From Lineolata rhizophorae (Eukaryota > Ascomycota > Dothideomycetes > Lineolatales > Lineolataceae), in assembly GCA_010093515.1 (NCBI GenBank), contig MU001689.1, positions 533,764-597,763 of the forward strand: a stretch of 64,000 nucleotides of DNA. The letters are read 5' to 3'. The translations under genes and the position numbers were made by a program. Of the stretch, positions 37,173 through 48,357 are shown in pieces. The notes beneath the pieces were generated by a model. It saw only the letters and a program-made list of their open reading frames with translations, did not search any database and was not told where the DNA came from. How positions within the stretch are numbered: position 1 is the first letter of the stretch; the number at the start of each line of letters is the position of its first letter.

Positions 37173-38720
37173 TTAATATAGTAGCAGCTGAGTCGGAAAG
37201 TCGTAATGAACGCCGTAATCAAATTCGTAGCTCGCATGCACGGTGTAGAGCTTCGAAAGCGCAACGACCGTGTCCACGTCCAGCATCACATCTGGGTCAA
37301 CTTCCTCAGCCTTTGGCCCTACATGATTTCTCCAAAACTGCGTCTCGTGTAACCTCGGGTCATTCGTGTCGCAATTTTCCCATAGCAGCAATGCTACGCT
37401 CGTCACTGCCCGCGTTAGGCTCCCCCCTTCCCTCAATGCGGCGTCTGCGACGAGATCTGCCAGCGTCTCGTACACGAAGCGTTGGTCCCATCCTTGCTTA
37501 ATAAGTTGCTCTTCGCGGCCGATGACGGTGCGTCGTAGCGTATTTGCGAGCGCTCTACGATACGCTCTCCACATAGGTTTTCCGTACGCGACAATGACAT
37601 CTTTAAGTCCCCGGTGCATTGGCCATGCGAGTTGTGTCCAAGGAATCTTGTCCATGAGCTCTGCGAGGATGTTGATTACTGAAGGCCCTATGTGTACGGT
37701 CGTGGCTGCGGAGGATTCTTCGCCGAGCGCTGGGAGCTGAAGAGTCATTGACCCACTGTCAACGTCGGTGGACTCAGTGATCAGAACCAATGATAGCAGG
37801 TCGACCGCATAGACGTCTCCGCCCATCATGTCGTACAAATCTCTTGCCGCCACGCAACCATTCAAGCCCTTTACCAAATAGTCCATCCGGTATGTCCCCT
37901 TCTTCCTTCGTCCGGAGACATGCACTCGAAACGCCTTGCCGTCATCTATGCACCCACACATCATGTTGATTGCATGTCTGACCGACCTGTAAAACCCCCT
38001 AGGATACACGTCTTTTTGACTCGTCCTGGTATCTAGCAAGTTGAACTGCACGGTCGCATTCCCTCCTAGAGGCCAATCGACAGTAAAGATGCCGATGTAT
38101 CCCCTGTACACATAGCGCAGCCCCGAGGGGCCCCGCAGCCGCTGCATGAGCCGCATGCTCGACACAGCAAGCATCGTCAGCAAGGTGGCGCGCGAAATGG
38201 CGATGCAGGACCTAAAGGCTGGAGAGTTGCTCGGAACGGCCTGGGATCCGGCGAGAAGGATGTGAGGGTGCCAGGGCAGCGTGTCCCAGCGCACTATTGT
38301 CTGGAGAGATGAGTTTGTTCTTAAGCTGGATAAGCCTATTTCGGACTCATCGTCGCCGAAGAGGGTCTTTGTTTTAATGCGCTGGAGCTGCCCGGGTTTG
38401 AAAGTGGAAGAAGTCGTGACGGTGGTAGTGGCGGGGGCGTCCGCAAAAGCCCCCTTTGACTTTTCCGGGGCTCGAGTTTCGGTCAGGTGCATGACACCAA
38501 ATAGCGGGTTCGCCAGTCCTTTGTCGGGGTATCTTGTCGGTGTCGGCGTTAAGTAGACGATTTCATGGCCGCAAAAACTGTCCGCGAGACAGGCAACCGG
38601 GATCGGTCCCCGCGGAGCTTCAGTACGCTTGACAGCCTTGTACACGGCGCTTAGGCCAACAATAGTAGCCACGCATGACACCCAGCCCGCGGAAAGATTG
38701 GCAGCCTCGACAGGGTCCAT
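37173..38720 (-). CDS. Unknown protein with N-terminal membrane anchor
   Basis: A single uninterrupted frame of 515 residues. Residues about 8-28 form a hydrophobic segment (LSAGWVSCVATIVGLSAVY) that could be a signal anchor. The remainder is soluble-looking with mixed helix and strand character and no motif I recognise. Blocks that may help a search are RGYIGIFTVDWPLGGNATVQ, YRSVRHAINMMCGCIDDG and a C-terminal FDYGVHYDFPTQLLLY. Length without introns, balanced composition and lack of low complexity support a real gene. It converges on the GH31 gene with only 57 bp between stop codons, so the transcripts probably overlap. No function is proposed. Confidence 0.75.
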   Translation of the reverse strand: MDPVEAANLSAGWVSCVATIVGLSAVYKAVKRTEAPRGPIPVACLADSFCGHEIVYLTPTPTRYPDKGLANPLFGVMHLTETRAPEKSKGAFADAPATTTVTTSSTFKPGQLQRIKTKTLFGDDESEIGLSSLRTNSSLQTIVRWDTLPWHPHILLAGSQAVPSNSPAFRSCIAISRATLLTMLAVSSMRLMQRLRGPSGLRYVYRGYIGIFTVDWPLGGNATVQFNLLDTRTSQKDVYPRGFYRSVRHAINMMCGCIDDGKAFRVHVSGRRKKGTYRMDYLVKGLNGCVAARDLYDMMGGDVYAVDLLSLVLITESTDVDSGSMTLQLPALGEESSAATTVHIGPSVINILAELMDKIPWTQLAWPMHRGLKDVIVAYGKPMWRAYRRALANTLRRTVIGREEQLIKQGWDQRFVYETLADLVADAALREGGSLTRAVTSVALLLWENCDTNDPRLHETQFWRNHVGPKAEEVDPDVMLDVDTVVALSKLYTVHASYEFDYGVHYDFPTQLLLY

Positions 38721-40953
38721 TTCGAAGGCCAGGACTTGAAAAAGTCCAGCGAGGAGTCAAGCCGTTTACTAGCACCAGCCAGGCTATGCGCTTCGTTTCG
38801 GTTTCTCGAGTGTGGAGAATGGGGTTGAAAAGTAAAACGGTTCGAGGCAGCACACTCCTTTTATCTCGCAGAAGCGAAAGGCTGAAGTCGAGTTTGGGGT
38901 TCAGCTCAGCTTCGTGTGACTCCTGCACGCGCTGCACGGGTTTTGATACGCAGCGGACGTTGGCCAACCGCAACCCTGGTCATCTTGACCGGAAAGACGA
39001 CTGTGAATTGAACCTGCGATAGCCTTGCCTAGTTTTCAACAAATTCAACGAGAACACACACCAAAAGTCCCGCGGCGCTTGTCAAATTCTTGCGGAAGGA
39101 TTCAAAGACGCTTTTGCGATCCAACAAATTAAGTGGCGTAGACGTACGCTCGTGTGGGCGGGGTGCAGCATCCGAAATAGAAGAGACCGGAGGGAAATTG
39201 CACCGAGTGGCTTGACGCTGACGGCTGACTCTTGGCAGTCAACTTCAGTTGACTGTCAAAATCCGGTGACCCCTTGTCGTTCTCGAAAGACATTCTTCAT
39301 TATAGATAACATTTGGGGATAAAAATACGGTGTCGAGCATGTGGCCTACAGTTGATAATGTGAATTCAAGAATATGACAAGATTCAAAGAGAAGAGCACT
39401 TGCGTACCTTGTGTTATACCCAACAAAGATGGATCCCACCGCAAATCGTGCTGGTTTACTGTGAAGTTGAAAGTCCTAATCCCTTTTAGTCCCGCAATGG
39501 TGATCTCTTTGCCAAATACTCTTTACAGCGTTTCGCCGGATTCGGAGTTACTTTCGGATAACGGGTCACCTGGCAATTCTCCTGCAAGTTGATGACTGGT
39601 CATTGGCTAGTCGTTGATAAGCCGGAGCGGGGCTACGCAGTCGCAGGGTGTAGACGTAGTTCTGTATGCTCCCTTTTCGTGCTAACCAGAAACGGCGCAG
39701 CTCGAAGACCAAGCAGTAGAAAAGTCTAACGCCGACGTCGTCGTCAACTCCCAACCTTTCTCCGCTACTGATGTCCCAAATCCCTCTTTGAATCTCGTCA
39801 CGAGCCGGTTCAATTTGCGCTTGCTCTTTAGTGGTTTTGACACCATGATCAGTCACGGTTTCTGGTCCATTAATTGGACTAGAATTGGAATCCTATCCGT
39901 CCGAATCGAAGCTTGATCTAACAATATGGAAATCCATGCTAGTGGAGTTACAGCACCTGTCCCGTCAAAAACAAAGCACATTTGCCTACTGGCTGAACAT
40001 TGCTGCTCCATTCCTTATATTTTCTATCACTTGGATTATTCGTCGTCTCTTACGTTGACAGAGATATGTGTCTGTAATGGAACTTAATTAGAAGCAAATA
40101 GATGCACCGTGGCCAAAGGCTAAAGAGCCGTAAAACTTACGTGGCCCAGCTATTTGCATCGAATACGTGTCAGGGTTATTTCCTATCCTGAGGTTGATAT
40201 ATGTGAGTGTTCACTCGTGACTATTAATGTTAGTAAAAGTATATAAGTGAAATTCTGTTCCTAATTACCGGGAACAAGCATGAGTATATCTACTGCATTC
40301 TAAATAAGAATATTCGTCTATTAGACGTTCCATCCTAACTCAGAACGTTACTTTGTTTAACAGCGCTATTGACCTACAACTCCTCGTCTCTCCATCCTGG
40401 ATAAGTAATGGTAGTATGCCATTGCACTAATGCGATTTCTAGCCTCGATCTGGAGCTTAAAGTCGAAAATGACATCGCGGGAAAGCGGTTTACAAAGTAG
40501 TGTTGACACAGAAAGCATGCCAAAAGCCATGAACATGCAATACAACGTTGGACAGCTCAAAACGCTCGAAATATCCCGGAAACTAGGAATTTATATGGAA
40601 TAGCCACTGGCCCCAAGCATTGACCGAAAGGGCACAAACCGGCACCTGTGCATTTTGTCTACCACTGTGGTGAGGTATTGAACTGGGGCTGAGGAGCCAC
40701 CGGCCATGTCTAGACGTGGCCAACCCATGCAGTCTCAATATACGTGAAGAATTGCTAGCTAGTTAGATGAGTAGCTGATTCTTCATTTTCCTATCTCGGC
40801 CTCCTTTTAGTCGTCTTCTACACCGGATATCTACGAAACGTGACAGATGTTTTTTCAGGTCTTACGTCAGACATAACCCGAGCAGAATTGTAGCAAGATT
40901 TCGTTGAATGACCAATTTGCTAAACAGCACTCCAATGTATTGACCTGATTATG
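38721..40953. other. Intergenic, AT-rich, with gene-like scraps
   Basis: No complete gene is seen. On the minus strand, 39566-39856 is open with a charged, protein-like sequence (ERLGVDDDVGVRLFYC). At 40366-40560 another frame reads FDFKLQIEARNRISAMAYYH before its stop and looks like the C-terminus of a once-real protein. I cannot connect these to a family or to each other, so both are treated as possible gene fragments. The rest is AT-rich. Confidence 0.45.
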
Positions 40954-43588
40954 CTAGTCTAATGCTTCCAAAACTGCGAAGGAAATCGCTTTTAGAACGA
41001 TCGGGGAAGATTGCATGCTCGTCATCAAATAAAGAACATTTCCAAGCACTCTCGAGTGTATTGACCAACTTTCTCCAGCTTGTCCATTCAACAAGTGCTT
41101 TTGAAGACCTGCCGCGGCATTCGATGTATAGCCTAAATTTCTATCAGTTTTGAAGTAAAAGATACGAGGGAACCAATTTTTGGACTAACCTTGCCCGTGC
41201 ACGTCTCGCAGCTTAATGACCAATACCGAACCAAGTGCCCAGACGCTGTCGACGCTTGTTTTATAGGACAGCTGGCTGACAAAATCTTGCGACCACATAC
41301 TCCAAATTCGGGAGCTAGCTTTTGCGCAGACGGCTCTAGGGGAGGGAGAAACAACGTCCTTGTCTGAAAGACCAGGGTTCCATTCCAGCCTATACGCCTC
41401 CCAGCCCTCGCTGGCCTCCAATCCTTTCATCTCCTTTAGCGCCGTAATTGCCACGGTGCAGCCAACAGCATGAGCCGTATAACTATGCCCATGAAGCAGC
41501 GCGGATGACTTGTCGTCGTCGAGGAACGCTTCAAAGATGCTCTCGCTCGCCGTCGTCGTGCAAAGAGGAAGCACGCCACCAGTCAAGAGTTTGGCATTGA
41601 CCACGATGTCGGGATCGACTCCGATAAGGGAACTAGCACTCCAGTGGCCAAGCCTGTAGAGTCCCGTGAATACTTCGTCGGAAACCACGGGAAGACCGGC
41701 CCACGCGTTGCTGTCGCTGGGTGCTCCGGAGCTGGGATATGTGTTGAATATCTCGGGCTCTTTACGGATGACGTCCACAAGGGTTCTCTGAAACAGGGGG
41801 TCCCTGGAGCAAGTTAGTGGGAAACTCCAACGTAATATTTGGGGGTTACGGACGCAAACACCATTCCTCCTGCGCCAAGAATGACTGGTTCAAGAATCAA
41901 GGCACCCAATTTCTTGCCGTCTCTCACCAGCTTAGTCAAGACATCCCTAATGTATAGTCTATACTTTTCGCCGATTCTAGACCCGTCGAATATTTCCTGG
42001 AGCGTCCCGAATGTCTGAGGCGGACCGAATTCACTCTCCATCCCTGTTGGTGGCTCGATGGTCCAAGCCCCGTTTCGCATCTGGACCTGTGGAAAGTCAA
42101 ACCAAAATCCACGACCCCGGTACCACTCTACCTTTTCGTTGAAAGTAGATGGCTCAGACATATCCATAGCGCCAATCGTGTCACCATGATAGCTTCCCTT
42201 TAGGCCAATCGCGAGTATGTCATCGGATCGGCTGTCCCATCTGTAGCGAGCAGCAGACGCCCGCAGGGCCATTTTCATGGCCACTTCGGTCCCCGTGCTG
42301 CCGTTGTCGGTGTAGAACACTCGAGAAAGTCGAGGATTTTTGGATTCAGCTAGAAGCATGTCCGCAAGAGCAACAGCTGGCTCGTGGACCGCGCCGGCAA
42401 ACATTACGTGGCCGTACCGGCCTGCAGCATACGCAGCGGCGAGAGAGAACTTGGGATTCCCATGTCCAAGACCCTGGGTCCACCACGATGCCGAGCCGTC
42501 GAACGCAGGCTGCAGAAGCGGGTTTGTGCTGGTTTCCAAAGAGGTTTCTGGCCGAAGGGTTTGGAAGAAATCCCCATATGCAGAATCGATAGTTAAAATG
42601 TCTTTGGTAGAACGCCCTTGATGTTGAGTGAAAGGGTGCCAGATGGCTTTATCTGCGGCGACGACCAGCGATCCAAGCTTCTCTATCCGGGACTTGTGGT
42701 TCTCCACAAGGAGAGTTGCCAGTGGACCAAGCTTTTTATCCCGAACAGCCCGTTCATAGTACGTTTCCACGTTTTTCTGGTCCTCTTCAACAGGAAGTAC
42801 TGGAGCCGGAGGCTGATTCAAGACGAAAAAGTTATCTTTCACTTCTTTGCGAAAGAAGTCCGAAAGATACTCATGGTTACCCAAGATTCCCCCGTTCTCC
42901 TCGTTTTTGAATATGACCACGGCGTCTACGTCATAACCGCGAATCCGAAGACTCTCGTAAGCCGAGAGAGAAGTGCCAATGCCACCTAGTCGATGGTCCG
43001 CGACTAGAATGACGGGCAGCCTCAATGGCCGATAAAGATCTGCCTGCGACTCTGCCGACGGCCCTGGAGAGAGTACACCGCCGGCGGTTTCTACAACCGC
43101 CACGGCATTCTTCTCCTTTGCATACTTCGAAAACTCAGCGGAGACAAGTCCAATCAGAGATTCGGCTGAGGGCACCTATAAATTGCATTAACAACCATTG
43201 GTTGGTCAAAGCGGCTCAAAGGGGTACTGATGGAGTACAAACGTTTCCATCAAGCCGAGCTGCCACGTGAGGAGAGACTGGCAGTGAGAATTGGAACAAG
43301 CATTTTGATTGAGTGCGCTTTCCCGCAAAACGACAGATATGGCTGCAGTTCAATTGGCGTGAGCTCGAGTCAATTGATTGAGTGCGAAATGAAGTCTCAC
43401 CGGTCGTCAGCTTCGGCTTCAGGCCCCGTGGAGACGGGCTTCAAGTAGTGCACGGCATAGGAAGGATGGGTTTCGGACAGGGTGCGGCACAGCAAAGCGG
43501 ACACAATTGTCTTGCCGACGCCGGTGTGAGCGCCAAAAATCTGAGCCGCGACCAAGTTCGGCCACAGCCCAGGAGGCGGCCGCAACAT
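40954..43588 (-). CDS. bioDA: Bifunctional dethiobiotin synthetase / DAPA aminotransferase
   Basis: Five exons, 43588-43401, 43342-43243, 43175-41854, 41803-41190 and 41132-40954, join in phase to give 800 residues. The four introns are 50-67 bp. Residues 1 to about 270 are dethiobiotin synthetase (BioD), with the P-loop GAHTGVGKT at 19-27, LKPVSTGP and VETAGGV. Residues about 275-800 are a class III PLP aminotransferase (BioA), with WHPFTQHQG, NGSTGTEVAMKMA, SYHGDTIGAMD, SDEVFTGLYR and the probable PLP lysine 608 in NAKLLTGG. The enzyme converts 7-keto-8-aminopelargonate to diaminopelargonate and then to dethiobiotin. The fused order BioD-BioA is the eukaryotic form found in fungi and plants. 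The gene is divergent from bioF across 240 bp, so the two are probably co-regulated. The first intron donor is canonical; the third (GTCCGT) is weaker. Start is the ATG at 43586-43588. Confidence 0.92.
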
Positions 43589-43828
43589 GGTAGAGGTTGA
43601 AGTGGTTTTGCCCACAGCGCGCTCCGCATCCCATGGGACGCCCCAATTGACGTGCTCCTCGGCTACTATACCCCTGTCGGCCTTAGCATCAAATATTTCC
43701 TTTTTGAACTGTCTCTGGTCACAACGGTTCGAGTGAGATTTTGGACACGCACGAAACCCCAAAGGCTTCTACCTTTCAGTATCCTATCCCTTGCGTATAG
43801 TGCAATCCTCGTCTCCTGCCGAATCTAA
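43589..43828. promoter_or_regulatory. Shared bioDA/bioF divergent promoter
   Basis: The 240 bp between the two divergent start codons must hold both promoters and leaders. No clear TATA box is visible. The compact head-to-head arrangement suggests joint regulation, which is inference. Confidence 0.5.
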
Positions 43829-45249
43829 ATGCATCATGGACCGGGGACGCCGTTCCCCCCTGCCTGCTCGCCGCTGGAGCGCCAGCTCGCCCAGCGCCTC
43901 GACCGGCGGCGCGCCAATTCGACGCTGCGAAGTCTGACCGTCGCGCCCCCGTCCAGCGTCGACTTCTCGTCCAACGATTTCCTCTCGCTGGCCGGCAGCG
44001 CCGAGCTACGCGCCTACTTCCTGTGTGAGCTGGCCGGGGACCGCTCCGGCTGCCCGCCCCTGCTGGGTAGCCGGGGCTCGCGTCTGCTCGACGGCAACTC
44101 GGCCTACGCCGAGGCCGTCGAGCGCGAAGTCGCCGCCTTCCACGGCGCCGCCGCCGGCCTGCTGTGCAACTCGGGCTTCGACGCCAACGCGGGCCTATTC
44201 GCGTGCGTGCCGCAGGCGGGCGACGCCATCCTGTACGACGAGCTGATCCACGCGAGCGTGCATGACGGCATGAAGCTGTCCAGAGCGTCGAGGCGGGTTG
44301 CGTTCGAGCACAACTCTGCCGACGACCTGGGGCGCAGGATCGAGGAGTTGCTGGCGGCAAAGCCGTCGTTTGCCGACGGACACGGGAATGTGTTTGTCGC
44401 TGTGGAGGCCATCTATAGCATGGATGGCGACTTGGCTCCCCTTGCGCAAATCGTCGAACTCGTCGAGAGGCTTCTGCCACGTGCCAATGGCCATGTTGTA
44501 GTAGATGAGGCCCACGCGACGGGCGTTTTGGGTCCTCAGGGCAGGGGTCTGGTGTGTGAACTAGGGCTCGAAAAGAGAGTATTTGCACGACTACATACTT
44601 TTGGCAAATCTCTAGCTTGCAGTGGGGGTGAGTCCACATATGAGATCATTTTCTACGAGTCTTCGAAGTAATCAGTTCATTACAGCCATCATTCTCTCGT
44701 CTCCAATCGTCCGTCATTACTTGGTCAATTATGCCCGTCCTATGATCTACACCACCTTCATGTCGTTCCCCTCCCTGGCGGCCATACGTGCCTCGTATCG
44801 CTATCTGGAGGATGGTAAATCTGAAATAGTAAGTATAACTGATTTACTACGTTGGGATCTCATCATCCTCTGTTCTAATCCGCTACAAGCTATCCTCGCA
44901 GCTGCAAAATCTCATTGCATATCTTCATGAGCGACTATACGAACTTCTCTCTTCTTTAGAGGATAGCACGGGCCTCATTTCCATGCCCATGACCCGGCCA
45001 AGATCTCCAATATTTTCCGTCTTGACAACACGGCCCAGGGAACTGGCCAAACACTGTCAAGAAAGTGGCTTTATAGTCCGGGCCGTAGTACCGCCTACAG
45101 TTCCCGCCGGTAAGGAACGGATTAGAGTCTGTCTCCATGCTGGAAATACCAAGGATGAAATCGACGGGTTCATCTCTAGACTGCAAGAATGGCTTGAAAG
45201 TCGACTGGCAGAATGCAAACCACTCATGGCAAGACAGTCTCGTCTCTGA
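43829..45249 (+). CDS. bioF: 8-amino-7-oxononanoate synthase with peroxisomal signal
   Basis: Three exons, 43829-44627, 44686-44828 and 44902-45249, with introns of 58 and 73 bp (GTGAGT, GTAAGT) give 429 residues. Landmarks are FSSNDFLSLAGS near the start, GSRGSRLLDGNS, AGLLCNSGFDANAG, VVVDEAHATGVLGPQGRG and the PLP-binding Lys260 in HTFGKSLACSG. These define the KAPA synthase branch of alpha-oxoamine synthases, which condenses pimeloyl-CoA with L-alanine, the first committed step of biotin synthesis. The protein ends in Ser-Arg-Leu, a classic type 1 peroxisomal targeting signal. Fungal BioF is known to act in peroxisomes, where the pimeloyl precursor is made. The stop lies 94 bp from the stop of the convergent bioB. 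Confidence 0.93.
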
Positions 45250-45343
45250 AGCCAAAATGAAAATATTTCAGACGATATCCAAGGCTCTCCGTGGCATGAA
45301 ATGGCTTTGTTTATATACATCCTTAATCCTCGAAATGCACATA

Positions 45344-46653
45344 TCATGACATCGACACCTGTCCCTCTTCCTTTGCTCTTGACGCTCCTATTGCCGCGTT
45401 CACCGAAGGCGCATTCTCGCTCGGCCCATTTCTCAGCATTTCCGTCCTGGAACCCATTGTCTCATGACTAGCCATCGGCCTCAGCCCCCACCGCTCAAAC
45501 ATGGCCTTGTCCTCCTCCCACCCGGTGCACGCCGTTGTGAGCATCTTCTCGCCCGTGAAGACGGCGTTGGCGCCCGCCATGAAGCACAGCATTTGCTTCT
45601 CCTCAGGCAGCACGTTGCGGCCGGCCGCAAGGCGGACGATGGTCGTCGGCAGCACCAGGCGCGCCGTCGCGATGGTGCGCAGCACGGCGTCGAATGGCAC
45701 CGGTGGCGTGTCGCCCAGCGGCGTGCCCTTGATGGGCACGAGCGCATTGACGGGGAACGACTCCGGGTGCCGGTCGAGCGTCGCGACCGTGTGGATCAGG
45801 CCGACGTGGTCCGCGGCCTTCTCGCCGAGGCCGAGGATGCCGCCCGTGCACACGTGGATGCCCGCGTCGGCTACGTTGCCGATGGTCGCTAGCCGCTCGT
45901 CGTAGCTGCGCGTCGTGATGACGTTGGGGTAGTGCTCGCGGCTCGTGTCGACGTTGTGGTTGTACGCCGTGAGGCCGGCGTCGCGCAGCTCACGCGCCTG
46001 CGCACCGTCGATCATGCCGAGCGTCACGCAGCTCTCGAGGCCGAGCGCCCGCACCCCTTCGACCATCTTCTTGATGTTGGCTAGGTTCGTCTTGCGCCCG
46101 CGCATGTCGCGCCAGGCGGCGCCCATGCAGAAGCGCGTGCTGCCGTTGTCCTTGGCCACCTTGGCCGCCTGCAGGACCTCGTCCACGGGCGAGAGCTTGG
46201 TCGCTTTGAGGCCCGTCTGGTACCGCGACGATTGCGCGCAGTAGGAGCAGTCTTCGGAGCAGCCACCCGTCTTGATGTTCATCAGGGTGCACATTTGGAT
46301 GGCGGCGGGGTTGTGGAAACGGCGGTGGAGAGTGCCCTGCGGGGGGTGGATGAGTGTTAGCGGATTTTCATTTTTCAAAATTTCAATGGACAACTAACTG
46401 CAGAGAATGCAAGCTCCATGAGAGGGGTGTTGTATATTTCGGCGATTTCATCCTTGGTCCAATTCGTGCGCGGCTTCGCGGCATTGAGCGCATCGTGGAG
46501 CACCCCTGACGGCGCTGCCGAGGATGATGCAGGTGTTGGAATTACAGGGACGTCCTGGACGGTCGAGAACGGTCGCCGTGTGCTCCGAGGATGCGCAAAA
46601 GCCAATTGACGCCCTCGCAAACGCCTGACGCTATAAGGAAGTCTAGGCGGCAT
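45344..46653 (-). CDS. bioB: Biotin synthase
   Basis: Two exons, 46653-46399 and 46336-45344, with a 62-bp intron (GTTAGT donor) give 415 residues. The first 40 or so residues are rich in Arg, Pro and Ser without acids until residue 34, as in a mitochondrial presequence. The radical-SAM cluster motif is C111-SED-C115-SY-C118. The second, [2Fe-2S], cluster ligands known from the family are also present: TRFCMGAAW, LESCVTLGM, IHVCTGGI and the Arg in VRLAAGR. The enzyme inserts sulfur into dethiobiotin to make biotin. In eukaryotes this occurs in mitochondria with the iron-sulfur machinery. The C-terminal extension after the barrel is Ser/Ala-rich. The gene is convergent with bioF and divergent from rrp17. 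Confidence 0.95.
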
Positions 46654-46986
46654 TCTGAGCGAACGTGAGTATTTGAGTGCGCGAAAGACCGGAGAGCACC
46701 TTAAGGTGTGCTTGTTGTTTTTCCGTTCTGTTGGGCGATCTCAGCTATCAGCGTGGTGGGGCACACCCCGCCATGGCCCGGGGCGTCGTTTTTCCGGGTC
46801 AGGGACAATGCTGTCACCGCCATTGGCCCAACCACGCCAGGGTCCGAAATCTTGGCCGCGATTTTGCCTGCCATTCTAGCTTTGTCTCGCCCTCGACGCT
46901 TCTCCCTTCTCTAGCCCCCGGCCATGTCGCAGCTACGCGGATGAGCCGATAACATTCAATCCTCTTGCTCCAGAATTGTCTCCGCC
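46654..46986. promoter_or_regulatory. Divergent bioB/rrp17 intergenic region
   Basis: This 333-bp stretch separates the start codons of bioB and rrp17 and must contain both promoters. No distinct motif stands out. Confidence 0.5.
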
Positions 46987-47751
46987 ATGCCTCCTCCGAG
47001 CAAACGCCGCAAAACCTCCGCCGTCGACGAGATCACCTTCGACGACAAGGACCGCACAGACTTCCTGACGGGCTTCCGCCGGCGCAAGCAGGCCCGCATA
47101 CGACATGCGCAGGAGGTAGCCGCGCAGAAGGAGAAGGAGGAGCGCCAGCGGGAGCGACGCGAGGTGCGTTCTGTGCCATGTCTCCTGCAGAGACAATATC
47201 CACGTTGCGAACACGCCGTCTGATTCCGCTCCCTATAGCTCCGAGAACGACGTAAGAGAGACCTCGAACGCCACGTTGCCGAAGTGAACGCGATACTCCG
47301 GAAGCAGTCGTCCGAGAATGAATACGGCGATCGTAACGGCTCCAGCGACGAGGACGAATGGAGCGGCTTGTCCGAGGACGAGACGGCGACGCCGCCGCGC
47401 GAGGCGCCGATCCGTCGTGAAGATGAGTACGTGGACGAGGATAAGTACACGACCGTGACGGTGTCTGAAGTAGGCATAACGCGGGACGGGTTCGAAGAGG
47501 CGCGCTCGGGTAGTTCGGATGATGGCAAGGGTGACGAGGACAAGGAGAAAGAATCGCGTCAAAGTGCAGTTAATGGGAGGGGAAAACTGTCTGAAAAAAT
47601 AAAGAGGGAGGCGAAAGAGAAGCAGAGACCGAAGAAGAAGAAAAAGAAGTTCAGGTACGAGACTAAGGCGGAGCGTAAGCTAGGACGGATAAAAGATAGA
47701 ATGCGGAAGAGTGCAAAGGCCAAGGCGAGGAGAGGAGAGAATAATGCCTAG
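46987..47751 (+). CDS. rrp17: Rrp17/Nol12 ribosomal RNA-processing factor
   Basis: Two exons, 46987-47163 and 47239-47751, with a 75-bp intron (donor GTGCGT, acceptor TATAG) give 229 residues. Residues about 15-80 contain FDDKDRTDFLTGFRRRKQAR, then a long basic/acidic helix and RRKRDLERHVAEVNAIL, the hallmark of the Nol12/Rrp17 family. The middle is acidic and Ser-rich. The C-terminus is a lysine/arginine block (KKKKKKFRYETKAERK) typical of nucleolar proteins. Yeast Rrp17 is a 5'-3' exonuclease that trims pre-60S rRNA 5' ends. That role is inferred from the family. Start is the ATG in CGCCATGCC context at 46987. Confidence 0.87.
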
Positions 47752-48357
47752 AAGAGTTGAATAAAAGACATAGGGGCTTTATGAATCAGTCTATATAGAT
47801 ACCATATGCGGAGTAGCGTCGTAATTATACACGGACCATCCATCTTCTCCAACGAGGTAATGTCAATTAGCTAAAGTCTAGTGGAGTCAAATATGCAGCT
47901 TTGGGGAATGTTTAAATTAAAAGTAGGTATTATCATCGGCACCGGCCAAAGAGCACACTATACATGCCAATGCTAAAGAGTGAAAATGCACCGCAACACT
48001 GCGAGCAGCCAAGACGCATGCTCTGCAAATTGCAAACCGGTGATGGTGGACATGGACTGCCACATCACACACGAGAAGACAACAAATAAAGGTTCAAGAC
48101 CGCCATTTGTCTACATAGCATCCCATGCATTTACTTAGCGCGGTCGTCCAGAACCCCCGCCAGCTGGGTTTTGGGACGGCCAATGCCAAGCTCGACGATA
48201 ATAGAAAATGTGCATTTGGGGCCTAAGGATTGGGTGGATTGGGAAACAGGGATAAGGAGGAACGGATCATGGTATTGATGAAAGACAAAGTTATACGCCG
48301 GGAGTGTGGACAGACAGGCAAGCAAACAAGACAGACGGGCGGGACAAGCAGCCTTTT
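47752..48357. other. Convergent 3' flanks of rrp17 and tropomyosin
   Basis: AT-rich DNA between two facing stop codons. It presumably holds both 3' untranslated regions. No gene or repeat was seen. Confidence 0.6.

Noticed and set aside
43589-43762. Upstream extension of bioDA
   Set aside because: The longer frame begins at a TTG and overlaps the shared promoter. The ATG at 43588 sits just before the dethiobiotin synthetase P-loop, as in homologues.
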